NCBI GenBank assembly: GCA_043817715.1
Contig: JBDRGO010000028.1
Coordinates: 1 to 25,185 of the forward strand
Length of the DNA: 25,185 nucleotides
Direction: 5' to 3'
Source of the DNA: JAFGBZ01 sp043817715
GTDB taxonomy: Archaea > Iainarchaeota > Iainarchaeia > Iainarchaeales > JAFGBZ01
Part shown: positions 6,553 through 15,500 of the stretch, in pieces
Position numbering within the stretch: position 1 is the stretch's first letter
Layout: every line of letters starts with the position of its first letter
Notes under the pieces: generated by a model
What the model saw: only the letters and a program-made list of their open reading frames with translations
Database searches by the model: none
Told to the model about the DNA's origin: nothing
Made by a program: the position numbers and the translations under genes

Positions 6553-6836
6553 TGCCATTCTCCTTCGATTTATCAGACGAACTTAAAGCAACAATCAAAG
6601 TTTTAACAAAAAAAGACAAAAAAACAGTAGAAATAATAAACAAAAAAATAAAACAAGTAATTAACTCAGATGAATTTACAATAGAACACTACAAAAACCT
6701 CAGAAACGAATTAAAAGAATTCAAAAGAGTCCACATAGCAAGAAGCTTTGTTTTACTGTTTAAAGTATTTAAAGAAAAAAAATTCATTTTATTTGACAAA
6801 TTCGGACACCACGACGAAATATACAAAAGAAAATAA
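6552..6836 (+). CDS. RelE/ParE-superfamily toxin
   Basis: A 94-residue basic protein. The C-terminal half, LKEFKRVHIARSFVLLFKVF followed by ILFDKFGHHDEIYKRK, is typical of archaeal RelE-type mRNA interferases, whose beta sheet binds mRNA in the ribosomal A site; the HHDEIYKR tail is a family hallmark. It overlaps the DUF2683 antitoxin gene by one base. Codons are A- and C-ending (AAC, TTC, GAC), unlike the antitoxin. The toxin role comes from family and operon layout. Confidence 0.85.
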   Translation: MPFSFDLSDELKATIKVLTKKDKKTVEIINKKIKQVINSDEFTIEHYKNLRNELKEFKRVHIARSFVLLFKVFKEKKFILFDKFGHHDEIYKRK

Positions 6837-6847
6837 CTTGAACTTCA

Positions 6848-6899
6848 AATTTCTAACTGCTGGCTTTAAAGCCCGCATAACTTTGAAAAGCAGGAAATT
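6848..6899. terminator. Three-part stem-loop between convergent toxin and helicase genes
   Basis: AATTTC (6848-6853) pairs with GAAATT (6894-6899), CTGCT (6857-6861) with AGCAG (6889-6893), and an inner GGCTTTAAAGCC palindrome lies at 6862-6873. It occupies the 83-base gap between the RelE-type gene and the 3' end of the helicase gene. A bidirectional terminator is most likely, though a structured RNA is possible. Confidence 0.4.
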
Positions 6900-6919
6900 G
6901 TTTTCTCGGGTTAAATTAT

Positions 6920-8017
6920 TCACAGTTCCTGTATTTCTGTGTTGTTTCTTGATGCAATCTGTTTAAGTGATTTTAATTCCATTAAATTTGTGCAGAAAGT
7001 AATTGCAATCCCTTTTTTTCCCTGCCTTGCTGTCCTTCCAATGCGGTGAAGGTATGCTTCTGAATCCTCTGAAAAATCAAAATTAATTACAATTCCTATG
7101 TCATCTACATGAATTCCTCTTGCAACAATATCTGTTGCAATAAGTATTGCGTCTTTTGATTCCTTAAATTCATTAATTATGCGGTTTCTTATGTTCTGTG
7201 CCTTATCGCCGTGAATTCCAAGGGCATGTATTCTTTGCCTTGAAAGCTGGCGTTCAAGCCAGTCAACAGTCCTTTTAGTCCTGCAGAAAACAAGGGTTTT
7301 TGAAGAATCTGAATTCAAAATATTGCATAATGATTCAATTTTCCTATTTTTATCCACCATTAAATAAAATTGCTGGACATCCTCAACAGGCGCATTGTCT
7401 TCGCTTAAATCAAACATAAGCATGTCATGTTTTAAATGCCTGTCAATAAGGCGGAGAATTTCTTCAGGCATTGTTGCAGAAAAAAGCATTGTCTGCCTTT
7501 CCTTGGGAGTAAAAGAAATTATTTTTTCCACGTCTTTTTTGAATCCCATGTCAAACATTTTGTCTGCCTCATCCAATACAAGAAATTTTATTTTATTCAA
7601 AAAAAGCTCTTTTCTTGAAATCAAATCAAGCAGCCTTCCGGGAGTGCCGACAATTATTTCCGGATGCCTGTGAAGCAATTGTATCTGCGTTTTAATGTTC
7701 TGCCCGCCAAAAACAGCGACAGATTTGATACGGCTTCCTATTGCAATTGAATGAATTTCTTCCTTTACCTGCGATGCCAGCTCTCTTGTAGGGACAACAA
7801 CTAAGGTAGTAGTTCCCTGTCCGGAAATTGTTTTTTTAAGTATTGGAATTGCAAATGCAGCGGTTTTTCCTGTTCCTGTTTTGGCTTTGCCGACAATATC
7901 CCTTCCAAGAAGGGCTTTTGGAATGACTTTTTCCTGTATTTCTGAGGGTTCTAAAAAGCCTTTTTTATGCAATGCATTCAAAATATTTTCATTTAAATTC
8001 AATTCACTAAAATCCAA
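6920..8017 (-). CDS. DEAD-box ATP-dependent RNA helicase
   Basis: A 365-residue two-RecA-domain core with every DEAD-box motif: Q motif GFLEPSEIQ (20-28), motif I AKTGTGKT (45-52), Ia PTRELA (76-81), Ib TPGR (125-128), II DEAD (149-152), III SAT (180-182), V ATDIVARGI (294-302), and VI HRIGRTAR (324-331). Motif V reads ARGIHV where ARGLDI is usual. There is no C-terminal extension or RNA-binding tail, so this is a minimal helicase. It uses ATP to unwind short RNA duplexes and probably serves ribosome assembly or mRNA handling. The start is TTG at 8017, with GTGA five bases upstream. Confidence 0.95.
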   Translation of the reverse strand: MDFSELNLNENILNALHKKGFLEPSEIQEKVIPKALLGRDIVGKAKTGTGKTAAFAIPILKKTISGQGTTTLVVVPTRELASQVKEEIHSIAIGSRIKSVAVFGGQNIKTQIQLLHRHPEIIVGTPGRLLDLISRKELFLNKIKFLVLDEADKMFDMGFKKDVEKIISFTPKERQTMLFSATMPEEILRLIDRHLKHDMLMFDLSEDNAPVEDVQQFYLMVDKNRKIESLCNILNSDSSKTLVFCRTKRTVDWLERQLSRQRIHALGIHGDKAQNIRNRIINEFKESKDAILIATDIVARGIHVDDIGIVINFDFSEDSEAYLHRIGRTARQGKKGIAITFCTNLMELKSLKQIASRNNTEIQEL

Positions 8018-8396
8018 TTAATTCACTTTTGCCAATTCAAATTAATAAAAAAAACCAAATTAATCAACTTTCATTAATCAAGCAATTTTTATTATAAAAA
8101 AAGAGAAAATAACGCCATTCAATTAATGCCTTCAAAGGCATTAAAAGCAAATTTTTCAGTTAAGAAAAAAACAGTGCTATTCTGCTTCTTTTTTATGTAA
8201 TATTCGATGAAAAGCCTTTTAATACCATTTTAATGCCTGAAAAGGAGGCGCCTGAATGGAATAACTAAAAAAACTGAAAATTAAAGAAAAAAAGAAAATT
8301 GAAAAGATGAAAAAATCATCTTTTCTGTGTTGCATCTTTTATCAATTAAACTATGCTACCGATGCTTTTTAAAGCATTTAATCAGCAAAATAAAGC
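8018..8396. other. 379-base intergenic region rich in palindromes
   Basis: There is no convincing gene here. Visible are a perfect 10-bp hairpin TTAATGCCTT/AAGGCATTAA (8123-8132/8135-8144); a perfect Shine-Dalgarno-like AAGGAGG (8242-8248) followed by ATG-GAA-TAA (8256-8264); an overlapping 11-codon ORF starting at 8233; a terminator-like hairpin (8301-8325); and ATGCTTTTTAAAGCAT (8362-8377). The last contains TTTTTAAA, placed about 25 bases before the ATG at 8397, so it doubles as the promoter of the metalloprotease gene. The left edge also carries the helicase upstream region. An unannotated small RNA is possible. Confidence 0.5.
8301..8325 (+). terminator. 10-bp terminator-like hairpin inside the intergenic region
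   Basis: GAAAAGATGA (8301-8310) pairs perfectly with TCATCTTTTC (8316-8325) around an A5 loop, and TGTGTTGCATCTTTT follows. No plus-strand gene lies immediately upstream, so if it ends a transcript that transcript is unannotated. Confidence 0.4.
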
Positions 8397-10595
8397 ATGT
8401 TGGGAAAAATTTTTTTTGGATTAATTTGTTTTTTATTGATTTTTGGGTGTACTGGAGAAACACAAACTAATGGAACACCAGGAAACACTAATGGATTACT
8501 TGGAAATAATTCAGGAACAGGAATTCCATTTGAATCAGAGTTTTATAAAAATGCAATGGAACAAAATACAGAACTACAGGAAAAAACTTATTCAATGGAT
8601 TTAATTGAAGAAGCATATGAAAACAAAGAATTAAGTAAAGACGAATTTTTTGTTCAAAGTGCATATGCTGCTTTTGAACCAGAATTATTGAATTCAAATT
8701 ATTCAGGTGAAGAACCAGAAATTTCTCCTGATGGATTTTTATGGAGGTTAACAAATGAATTTGATTCTCTTTCAAATGAATCACAGGAAAAACTGGAGAA
8801 ATATATTTTACCTCCAAGTGATTCAAAAAGTTTCTGGCATTCAGATGAAATTGTGATTGAAGCAATGGAAGAAAAAAAAGATATTATTTATTTTTCAATA
8901 ATGCAGAACAAGCATCCATTAACTGGTTTGGAATACCATATTGAATACCCTACGGGAATGGAAGCAAAAAAAATAATTACTGAAAATGCTTTTACAAAAG
9001 CATTCAATATGTATTCATTTAATGTTGTTTTAAATGAACCAAAGGACTGGGTTCATATTTACATTCAGGATTTGCCTAAATATGATGGATTGGCTTATTA
9101 TAATAATGAACTTGGTGCAAAAAGATGCATTTTAGTTATTAATAAAACTCTTGATGAAAGAAAAATGAAAACCACTGTTGCGCATGAATTATTTCATTGC
9201 TTTCAGTTTTATGTTCCATTAAAATATACTGGAGATGAAATGTGGTCAATGGAAGCAACAGCTACTTGGTCAGAAGAATATGTTTATCCTACTGAAAACA
9301 CAGAGCATGAATATGATGCAGAATTTTTTGGAAAACTGAATAAAGATATGTTTAACAAGAAAGGAGACAGGGAATATGGTTCTTATTTATGGTTTTATTA
9401 TTTGTATCAAAATGAAGGAAAAGCCCCTGATTTTATGAGAGATTTTTTAATGCATACTTCAATGGAAGGAACAAAAACAGCAATCACTGAATTATCTGAA
9501 TTTGATTCCAAATTCCATGAATATGCTTTATGGAATTATAATACTGCACCATTCAAATATTATCAGGATACTGCAGGAAAGCCTTCAAGCACGCCACATG
9601 ATGCAAGCTATGAATTTAGTTTTCCTTCACCTGAAGCAAAATTTGATCAAAAAATTGATGTTGCAAAAGGCGGAATGAAATACTATGAATTTGCTTTGAT
9701 TGATTCAATTAAAAGAATTGAATTTGATTTGACTTCATTTAATCCAATTCCTAATGCACAAACAGGAATTCAAATGATTTATGAAATTGGGGGGCAGAAA
9801 TTTTACATGGATGTAAGCGATAGAGACAAAATTGAATTCTGCAGAACAAGACCAAATGAAAAAGTTGATTCTGTTTTATTTATTGTATCAAATTCTGATC
9901 TTGATTCAAAGCTCGTGGGGCCAATGAAAATTGATACCACGGGGGAATGCGCTCCAATGTGGTCAGGTTATGTGAAAATGAATTGGACTGATTCAAGAGG
10001 ATATGACTGGAGTGAAATAACCGGAGATCCAACTGTTGAAACAAGAAATAGAACAGGAGATTATATTTCAAATGAAAAATTAATTTATGACAAGGAAGAA
10101 GATGAATGGTTATTGAAATCAAGAACTGCTTCATTAAGAGAAAGCGATATTTCATTAATTAGTTATGGGCATGACTGCGGGAATGAAACAAAATATGATG
10201 CTGACTGGGTTAACGGAAACCATAATGAAAACCATGACACTTTATCAAAGCCAATGTATGTTATAAGAAGTGATTTATTGACAAGAATTAACAAAAATAA
10301 TGATGGAAAATATGAACTTAATTTAGGAATGAGTTTAGATAATACTAAGTATAGTTCAATGCTGTCATATACAAGAAAACCTTGTCCATTAGATGGAGCA
10401 TTTTTTCCTCCGCCTTATTATAAGCCACAGGCACTCAGCTCCCAAGGAGAAGGAAGAGAACCACAGCCAAACGATGTTCCTGTATTGACTTTATCTCCTG
10501 ATGGAAAACATTTATTTGGAGAAGGAACCGCGAACTTTCAATCAGGAGATGAAATAATTAATGTTTCATTTGTTGCGAACTTTTATTATGGATAA
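8397..10595 (+). CDS. Exported lipoprotein with HExxH metalloprotease-like site
   Basis: A 732-residue protein. The signal peptide ends at a lipobox (LIFGC, Cys18) followed by an Asn/Gly/Thr-rich linker. Residues 259-293 contain TTVAHELFHCFQ, with H263-E264 and H267 as zinc ligands and catalytic Glu, then MEATATWSEE 19 residues later, where E286 is a plausible third ligand. This is a gluzincin layout resembling proteins with an E-A-x-A-x-W-x-E-E motif. The rest (about 395-732) is beta-rich with several Trp/Asp patches and no recognised domain. It is probably a cell-surface peptidase or a zinc-dependent binding protein. No ribosome site is seen; TTTTTAAA about 25 bases upstream suggests a leaderless mRNA. 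Peptidase activity is inferred from the motif only. Confidence 0.82.
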   Translation: MLGKIFFGLICFLLIFGCTGETQTNGTPGNTNGLLGNNSGTGIPFESEFYKNAMEQNTELQEKTYSMDLIEEAYENKELSKDEFFVQSAYAAFEPELLNSNYSGEEPEISPDGFLWRLTNEFDSLSNESQEKLEKYILPPSDSKSFWHSDEIVIEAMEEKKDIIYFSIMQNKHPLTGLEYHIEYPTGMEAKKIITENAFTKAFNMYSFNVVLNEPKDWVHIYIQDLPKYDGLAYYNNELGAKRCILVINKTLDERKMKTTVAHELFHCFQFYVPLKYTGDEMWSMEATATWSEEYVYPTENTEHEYDAEFFGKLNKDMFNKKGDREYGSYLWFYYLYQNEGKAPDFMRDFLMHTSMEGTKTAITELSEFDSKFHEYALWNYNTAPFKYYQDTAGKPSSTPHDASYEFSFPSPEAKFDQKIDVAKGGMKYYEFALIDSIKRIEFDLTSFNPIPNAQTGIQMIYEIGGQKFYMDVSDRDKIEFCRTRPNEKVDSVLFIVSNSDLDSKLVGPMKIDTTGECAPMWSGYVKMNWTDSRGYDWSEITGDPTVETRNRTGDYISNEKLIYDKEEDEWLLKSRTASLRESDISLISYGHDCGNETKYDADWVNGNHNENHDTLSKPMYVIRSDLLTRINKNNDGKYELNLGMSLDNTKYSSMLSYTRKPCPLDGAFFPPPYYKPQALSSQGEGREPQPNDVPVLTLSPDGKHLFGEGTANFQSGDEIINVSFVANFYYG

Positions 10596-10606
10596 AGGAT
10601 TAAACA

Positions 10607-10831
10607 ATGAATGAATTAGATGAAGTTTTTGAAAGTCAGTTAAGGCAATTGGACAGAAAAATAAAAGAAGAAGAAAATGAAAAAAATTTAATTCCAACTT
10701 GTTCAAGATGCAGATCAATAAATATTACTATGCCTAGAAGTGCTGCAAAAGTTGCTTACAGAGAATTGAAAAGTTATTATTGTAGAGATTGTGGTTTGGA
10801 AGCTCCGCCAATTTTAAGGAAAAAAAAATGA
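10607..10831 (+). CDS. Small zinc-ribbon protein
   Basis: A 74-residue protein. A charged helical N-terminus (about residues 1-28) is followed by CSRC (32-35) and CRDC (59-62), a pair of CxxC knuckles that should bind one zinc ion. It starts 11 bases after the metalloprotease stop and is probably cotranscribed with it. The basic tail (ILRKKK) suggests nucleic-acid contact, but no specific family is recognised. It has no export signal, so it acts in the cytoplasm and is unlikely to be a subunit of the lipoprotein. Confidence 0.75.
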   Translation: MNELDEVFESQLRQLDRKIKEEENEKNLIPTCSRCRSINITMPRSAAKVAYRELKSYYCRDCGLEAPPILRKKK

Positions 10832-10907
10832 ACTTTCTGAATAAAAAATTGAATTTTGAAATAAAAATTAATTCGTTTTTTAATTCATTTGTTTTGTTGT
10901 ATTATAA

Positions 10908-12248
10908 ATGAAGAAAAGAAATTTAACTGAAGGAAGTATTGCAAAAAACTTGTTGTTTTTAGCTGCGCCAATTGTTTTAGGAATGATGCTTCATTCAGCA
11001 TTCAATATAATTGATACTATTTTTATTGGAATGCTTGGAGCAAATGAATTAGCTGCTGTTGCAATTACTTTTCCTGTTGTATTTGTGTTTATTGCAATGG
11101 CTTCAGGTTTATCAATTGGAGCAACTGTATTGATTTCTCAAAGCATTGGAGCAAATGATTTGAAAAATGCAAGCAATGCTGCAGAGCATTCATTATTACT
11201 TGCTCTTGTAATAGGAGTATTAATTGCTGTTCTTGGAATTCTTTTCTCTGAACCAATATTTGTTTTTATGGGAGCAGATGCAAACATATTGCCTTTAACA
11301 ATTCAGTATTCTCAATTAATTTTTATTGGATTTATTTTTTTATTTATTGGATTTATTGCTCAAGGAATTCTGCAGGCAGAAGGAGATTCGAAAACTCCAT
11401 TTAAATTTAATTTAATTGCAGTAATATTGAATGTTGTTTTGGATGCAATATTAATTTTTGGTTTAATTGGTTTTCCTGCAATGGGAATTGTTGGCGCTGC
11501 ACTTGCAACAGTGATTTCTCGTTCAATTGGCGCATTTTTAATGATTGCATTTCTTTTAAGAGGAAAAGCTCAAACTAAAGCATGTTTTAATCTGAAATAT
11601 TTTAAATTTGATTTAGGAATTGTAAAAAAATTATTTGCTTTAGGGATTCCTGCATCAATTGGAAATATTACTTCTTCAATTGGAATGATTTTATTAATGT
11701 CATTTATTGGGGTTTTTGGAAGCCATGCAATTGCTGCTTATGGAATTGGATTAAGAATTGATTCAATTGCAAGAATGCCAATAATTGGTTTAATGAGTGC
11801 AGTAGTTGCAATTACTGGACAGAATATTGGCGCAAAGAATTTTGAAAGAATTAATAAAACAGTGAAAATTGCTTTAGGGCTTGTTTTAATCACAATGATT
11901 CCTGCAACAATAATAATGATTTCTTTTCCTGAACTGCTTTTCGGGATTTTTTCAAGTGATGCAAATGTGTTATCAGCAGGGGCGGAATATTTGTCAATTG
12001 TTGCATTCAGCTATGTTTTCTTTGGGATTGCATTCATTTCAATGGGGGCATTGCAGGGAGCAGGAAAAACAATTCTTTCAGCCTTGCTGATTGCATTAAA
12101 CTGGATTCTTGTACTGCTTTTTGCCTTTTATTTAAAGGATTCAATGGGTTTAATTGGAATCTGGTATTCAATTTTAGCTGCAACAATTTTGTTTACAGGA
12201 GTTTCAGGAATCATTTATTTAAGCAAAATCTGGTTAAGAAACAAATGA
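10908..12248 (+). CDS. MATE-family efflux transporter
   Basis: A 446-residue protein with about 12 membrane segments and the two-half architecture of MATE exporters. N-terminal features are typical: LTEGSIAKNLLFLAAPIVLGMMLHSAFNIIDTIFIGMLGANELAAVAITFP. The second half repeats the pattern (FALGIPASIGNITSSIGMILLMSFIG) and ends with a short basic tail. MATE proteins export drugs or metabolites in exchange for Na+ or H+. A TTTTTTAATT box (10876-10885) sits about 25 bases before the ATG, with no ribosome site between, so it is probably transcribed leaderless from its own promoter. Substrate unknown. Confidence 0.93.
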   Translation: MKKRNLTEGSIAKNLLFLAAPIVLGMMLHSAFNIIDTIFIGMLGANELAAVAITFPVVFVFIAMASGLSIGATVLISQSIGANDLKNASNAAEHSLLLALVIGVLIAVLGILFSEPIFVFMGADANILPLTIQYSQLIFIGFIFLFIGFIAQGILQAEGDSKTPFKFNLIAVILNVVLDAILIFGLIGFPAMGIVGAALATVISRSIGAFLMIAFLLRGKAQTKACFNLKYFKFDLGIVKKLFALGIPASIGNITSSIGMILLMSFIGVFGSHAIAAYGIGLRIDSIARMPIIGLMSAVVAITGQNIGAKNFERINKTVKIALGLVLITMIPATIIMISFPELLFGIFSSDANVLSAGAEYLSIVAFSYVFFGIAFISMGALQGAGKTILSALLIALNWILVLLFAFYLKDSMGLIGIWYSILAATILFTGVSGIIYLSKIWLRNK

Positions 12249-12326
12249 ATTGTGAGTTAAATGCATTTGTTTTTATTTCTTATCATTAAATAAAATTTAG
12301 GAATAAACTGAATTTCAGGTAATGCA

Positions 12327-13070
12327 GTGTCAAACGAATTAATTATTAAAAAAATTGAATTCACAAAGATTCCCAAAGGAAACGGCTTGTTTTACTGGAC
12401 CTGGGAGGATTACTGTTTTATGCCTTATGGCTGGATTGAAGAAAAACAGCTGAAAGAACTTCCTGTTCCTTTTTTATTGCTGGATATTCATCCTGACTGC
12501 CTGATAGGATTTGAATCAGATGAAAAAGACGGAATTACAAACATCATTGAACTGCCTGAAAAATTTGGCCTGCTGAAAATTGATTCAGACCTGAGAAAAG
12601 ATTTGAAAAGAATTGAAAAAAAGAATGCCGAAATAAGAATTGAATTCAATGAAAAAGATGCTTTGGATAAAAGCAAGCAATGGTTTCAGGAATTATGGCA
12701 TGAAGAGGAAGAAGATTTTAGCAGAAGGCTTATTGTATGGAAAAAAAAAGCATATACTTTAAGCGCTTATTCAGGAAATGAACTGATTGGAGTGCATGTT
12801 GCAATAGAAGGAAAGGAAACCATTTATTATCTCGGCTGTTGGTGGAACCGCAAATACAAAAGCCAGTCAATTCCGATTTTTATGATTAAAAAAGACATTG
12901 AAAAAGCCATTGAAAGCAAAAAAAAGTATTATGATTTGGGAGTAGGAGATGAACCATATAAAAAAGACTGGAATGTAATAGAAAAGCCGACAAAATATTA
13001 TGCTATACTGACAAAAGAGCTTGCGGAAAAAACGGGAATAAAAAAATTCATTGAAATAAAAGAAAAATGA
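12327..13070 (+). CDS. GNAT-fold acyltransferase-like protein (Acetyltransf_6/FemAB-like)
   Basis: A 247-residue soluble protein. The C-terminal half has the usual pattern of the BioF2/CelD-like acetyltransferase group: a core strand with AYSGNELIGVHVAIEGKETIYYLGCWWNRKYKSQSIPIFM (about 148-188) and the signature YYDLGVGDEPYKKDW (about 201-215), the counterpart of FDFLRGDEPYK. The N-terminal half has several Trp/Tyr residues and no recognised domain. The start is GTG at 12327, supported by AGGT at the right distance; the ATG at 12322 is out of frame. Acyl donor and acceptor are unknown. The downstream gene follows after 87 bases. Confidence 0.72.
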   Translation: MSNELIIKKIEFTKIPKGNGLFYWTWEDYCFMPYGWIEEKQLKELPVPFLLLDIHPDCLIGFESDEKDGITNIIELPEKFGLLKIDSDLRKDLKRIEKKNAEIRIEFNEKDALDKSKQWFQELWHEEEEDFSRRLIVWKKKAYTLSAYSGNELIGVHVAIEGKETIYYLGCWWNRKYKSQSIPIFMIKKDIEKAIESKKKYYDLGVGDEPYKKDWNVIEKPTKYYAILTKELAEKTGIKKFIEIKEK

Positions 13071-13157
13071 AAAAAAAATAGAAAAGAATAAAAATCAAAT
13101 CACACCATTATAATTAAATCAATTATAATTAAAATCACTTTTTGAAGTCTGAACTGC

Positions 13158-15500
13158 ATGGAAACAAACCACGAACCAAAACCTGAGAAAAAAAAATTTC
13201 TTTTTGTTTCAATTGATGCCTTAATAGATGACATTGCATGGCAGGTCATAAAGGAAGGCCATGAAGCAAAATTCTTCATTCAGGATCCTGAAGAAAAAGA
13301 AGTTGGAGACGGTTTTGTGCAAAAAGTCGATGACTGGGAAAAAGAAGTTTCCTGGGCAGATGTAATTGTTTTTGACGATGTTTTAGGACAAGGAACAAAG
13401 GCAAAAAAATTAAGAGATGGAGGAAAACTTGTTATCGGAGGAACGCCTTATACTGATAAATTAGAGGATGACCGTGCTTTTGGGCAGGAAGAAATGAAAA
13501 AAGCAGGAATTCCGATTCTTCCTTACAGGGATTTCACTTCATTTGATGAAGCAATTGAATTTGTAAAGCAGAATCCCGGAAAGTATGTTATTAAGCCAAG
13601 CGGGGAAGCGCAGAACATTAAAGGGCTTTTATTTATCGGTGAAGAAGATGACGGCAGAGATGTAATACAGGTATTAACTGATTACAAGAATGCATGGTCA
13701 AAAAAAATTCCTTTGCTTCAGCTGCAGAAAAGAGTTGAAGGGGTTGAAGTTGCAGTAGGGGCTTTCTTTAACGGAAAAGAATTCACTTATCCGATAAATG
13801 TAAACTTTGAGCATAAAAAATTATTTCCAGGGGATTTAGGACCTTCTACCGGCGAAATGGGATGCTATGATGATAAAACAGAGGTTTTAACAAAGAGCGG
13901 GTGGAAGGTTTTCAGGAATGCAACAAAAGAAGACGAATTTATTACCCTTAATAAAAAAGGAATTATTGAGTACCAAAAGCCAAGCGAATTGGTGTGCCTT
14001 GGCACGCATAAAAAACTTTTATTGATTAAAAACCAGACTATTGATTTGGCAGTTACTTTAGACCATAACATGTATGGAATTGAAGCAAACAAATACAGGC
14101 AAGGAAAAAGAAATTTCGGTTTTATTAAGGCAAGGAATTTGCCGAGCCAGTTTGTGGTCCCAAGAACAGGAAAATGGATTGGAAAAAAACAAAAGGAATT
14201 CATTCTGCCTTCCGTGAAAAAATATCATCGGGAAGGCAAAGGCATAAAAGAAAAAACAGGGAAAGAAACCAGGATTAACATGAATGACTGGCTTAAATTC
14301 CTCGGCTTTTATATTGCTGAAGGAAGCTGTTCGAAAGGGTTCAAAGTAAGCTTGGCTTGTGTCAAAAACAGAAAGGAAGCAAAAAAAATGCTTTCAATGC
14401 TTCCATTCAAATTAAAGGAAGGCAAAACAGAATTTTATTTTTACGACAAACAACTATGGAATTATTTAAAACTTTTTGGGAAAGCAGACAAAAAATTTGC
14501 CCCTTCTTTTGTGAAAGAATTATGCAAGAAACAAATAGAAATGTTTCTTGAATGGTATGGAAAAGGGGACGGAAACGAAAACAACGGCTTCAGGATATTT
14601 TACACTTCTTCCAGAAAGCTTGCTGATGATGTACAGGAACTTCTTCTTAAAATCGGAAGAACAGGAATAATCAAAAAAAGAGAAAAAAAAGGAAAAATAT
14701 GGATTAAAGACCATTGGGCTAAAATAAACCACCCGCAATATGAAATTCTTGAAAGAATAAAGAAAAGCAATTCATGGATTGACAAAAGGGACATGGAAAT
14801 AACGGCGTATAATGGAAAAGTTTACTGTGCCACAGTTCCAAACCACGTTCTTTTTGTCAGAAAAAACGGAAAGCCTTTATTTTGCGGAAATACCGCGATG
14901 TTCTGGAGCGGGCCAAACAGGTTATTCAATCAAACACTGAAAAAAATGGAGCCAAAACTTGCAGAAGAAGGATTTGTGGGATATATTGACATTAACACAA
15001 TTGTAAACGGATATGGAATTTATCCATTGGAATTCACTTCAAGATTTGGTTACCCTACCATAAGCATTCAGCAGGAAGGAATGATTACTCCGATAGGGGA
15101 ATTTTTTTATGATTTGGCTGCAGGAAACAAGCCAAAGCTCAGGGTAAAAAGCGGTTTCCAAATAGGAGTAAGAATTGTTGTCCCTCCTTTTCCTTTTTTT
15201 GACCAGGAAACATTTGATGTCAAATCAAAGGACTCAGTTATTTTTTTCAAAAAGCCGACTGAAGGAGTGCATATTGAGGATGTGAAAAAAGTCAATGATG
15301 AATGGCTTGTCACAGGAACAACTGGAGTTGTATTAATTGTATGCGGAACAGGGCAGACAATGAAACAAGCCCAGCACCAGGTTTACGGCAGAATAAAAAA
15401 CATAAGGATTCCTCATATGTATTACAGAAAAGACATTGGAGACAGATGGTTTAATGACAGCGACAGGCTTCATAATTGGGGTTACTTAAGGGAAACATAA
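13158..15500 (+). CDS. PurD-like ATP-grasp ligase interrupted by an intein
   Basis: 780 residues as translated; removing the intein (residues 236-578) leaves a 437-residue protein, the normal length for phosphoribosylamine-glycine ligase relatives. The host has an N-terminal domain (about 13-100), then ATP-grasp signatures: KYVIKPSGEAQ (142-152), QKRVEGVEVAVGAFFNG (190-206), DLGPSTGEMG joining T579 after splicing, and a metal-binding PLEFTSRFGYP segment matching PurD LEFNARFGDP. It joins a carboxylate to an amine using ATP. No other purine genes are in the window, and this group is often found outside purine clusters, so the substrate may not be the purine precursor. Clear ATG; no obvious ribosome site. 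Confidence 0.87.
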   Translation: METNHEPKPEKKKFLFVSIDALIDDIAWQVIKEGHEAKFFIQDPEEKEVGDGFVQKVDDWEKEVSWADVIVFDDVLGQGTKAKKLRDGGKLVIGGTPYTDKLEDDRAFGQEEMKKAGIPILPYRDFTSFDEAIEFVKQNPGKYVIKPSGEAQNIKGLLFIGEEDDGRDVIQVLTDYKNAWSKKIPLLQLQKRVEGVEVAVGAFFNGKEFTYPINVNFEHKKLFPGDLGPSTGEMGCYDDKTEVLTKSGWKVFRNATKEDEFITLNKKGIIEYQKPSELVCLGTHKKLLLIKNQTIDLAVTLDHNMYGIEANKYRQGKRNFGFIKARNLPSQFVVPRTGKWIGKKQKEFILPSVKKYHREGKGIKEKTGKETRINMNDWLKFLGFYIAEGSCSKGFKVSLACVKNRKEAKKMLSMLPFKLKEGKTEFYFYDKQLWNYLKLFGKADKKFAPSFVKELCKKQIEMFLEWYGKGDGNENNGFRIFYTSSRKLADDVQELLLKIGRTGIIKKREKKGKIWIKDHWAKINHPQYEILERIKKSNSWIDKRDMEITAYNGKVYCATVPNHVLFVRKNGKPLFCGNTAMFWSGPNRLFNQTLKKMEPKLAEEGFVGYIDINTIVNGYGIYPLEFTSRFGYPTISIQQEGMITPIGEFFYDLAAGNKPKLRVKSGFQIGVRIVVPPFPFFDQETFDVKSKDSVIFFKKPTEGVHIEDVKKVNDEWLVTGTTGVVLIVCGTGQTMKQAQHQVYGRIKNIRIPHMYYRKDIGDRWFNDSDRLHNWGYLRET
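13863..14891 (+). mobile_element. Intein with LAGLIDADG homing endonuclease
   Basis: 343 residues (236-578 of the precursor), inserted at the conserved STGEMG motif of the ATP-grasp active site, a typical intein site. Block A starts at Cys236 (CYDDKTEVLTKSGW). Block B has T300-L-D-H303. The two dodecapeptides of a DOD endonuclease are LGFYIAEGS (382-390) and FLEWYGKGDG (463-472). Block F is VYCATVPNHVLFV (555-567), and block G ends FCGN with Asn578, followed by Thr579 as the +1 nucleophile. The residue before the terminal Asn is Gly rather than the usual His, so Asn cyclisation must be assisted differently or splicing may be slow. The endonuclease acidic residues (E388, D471) appear intact. 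Confidence 0.92.

Noticed and set aside
8203..8254. C/D box small RNA (CGATGA followed by CTGA boxes)
   Set aside because: The C box is imperfect, no C' box is present, and spacing does not fit the usual archaeal C/D layout.
8488..8865. 125-codon minus-strand frame inside the metalloprotease gene
   Set aside because: It is a shadow of the coding frame with no ribosome site and His/Leu/Phe-rich text.
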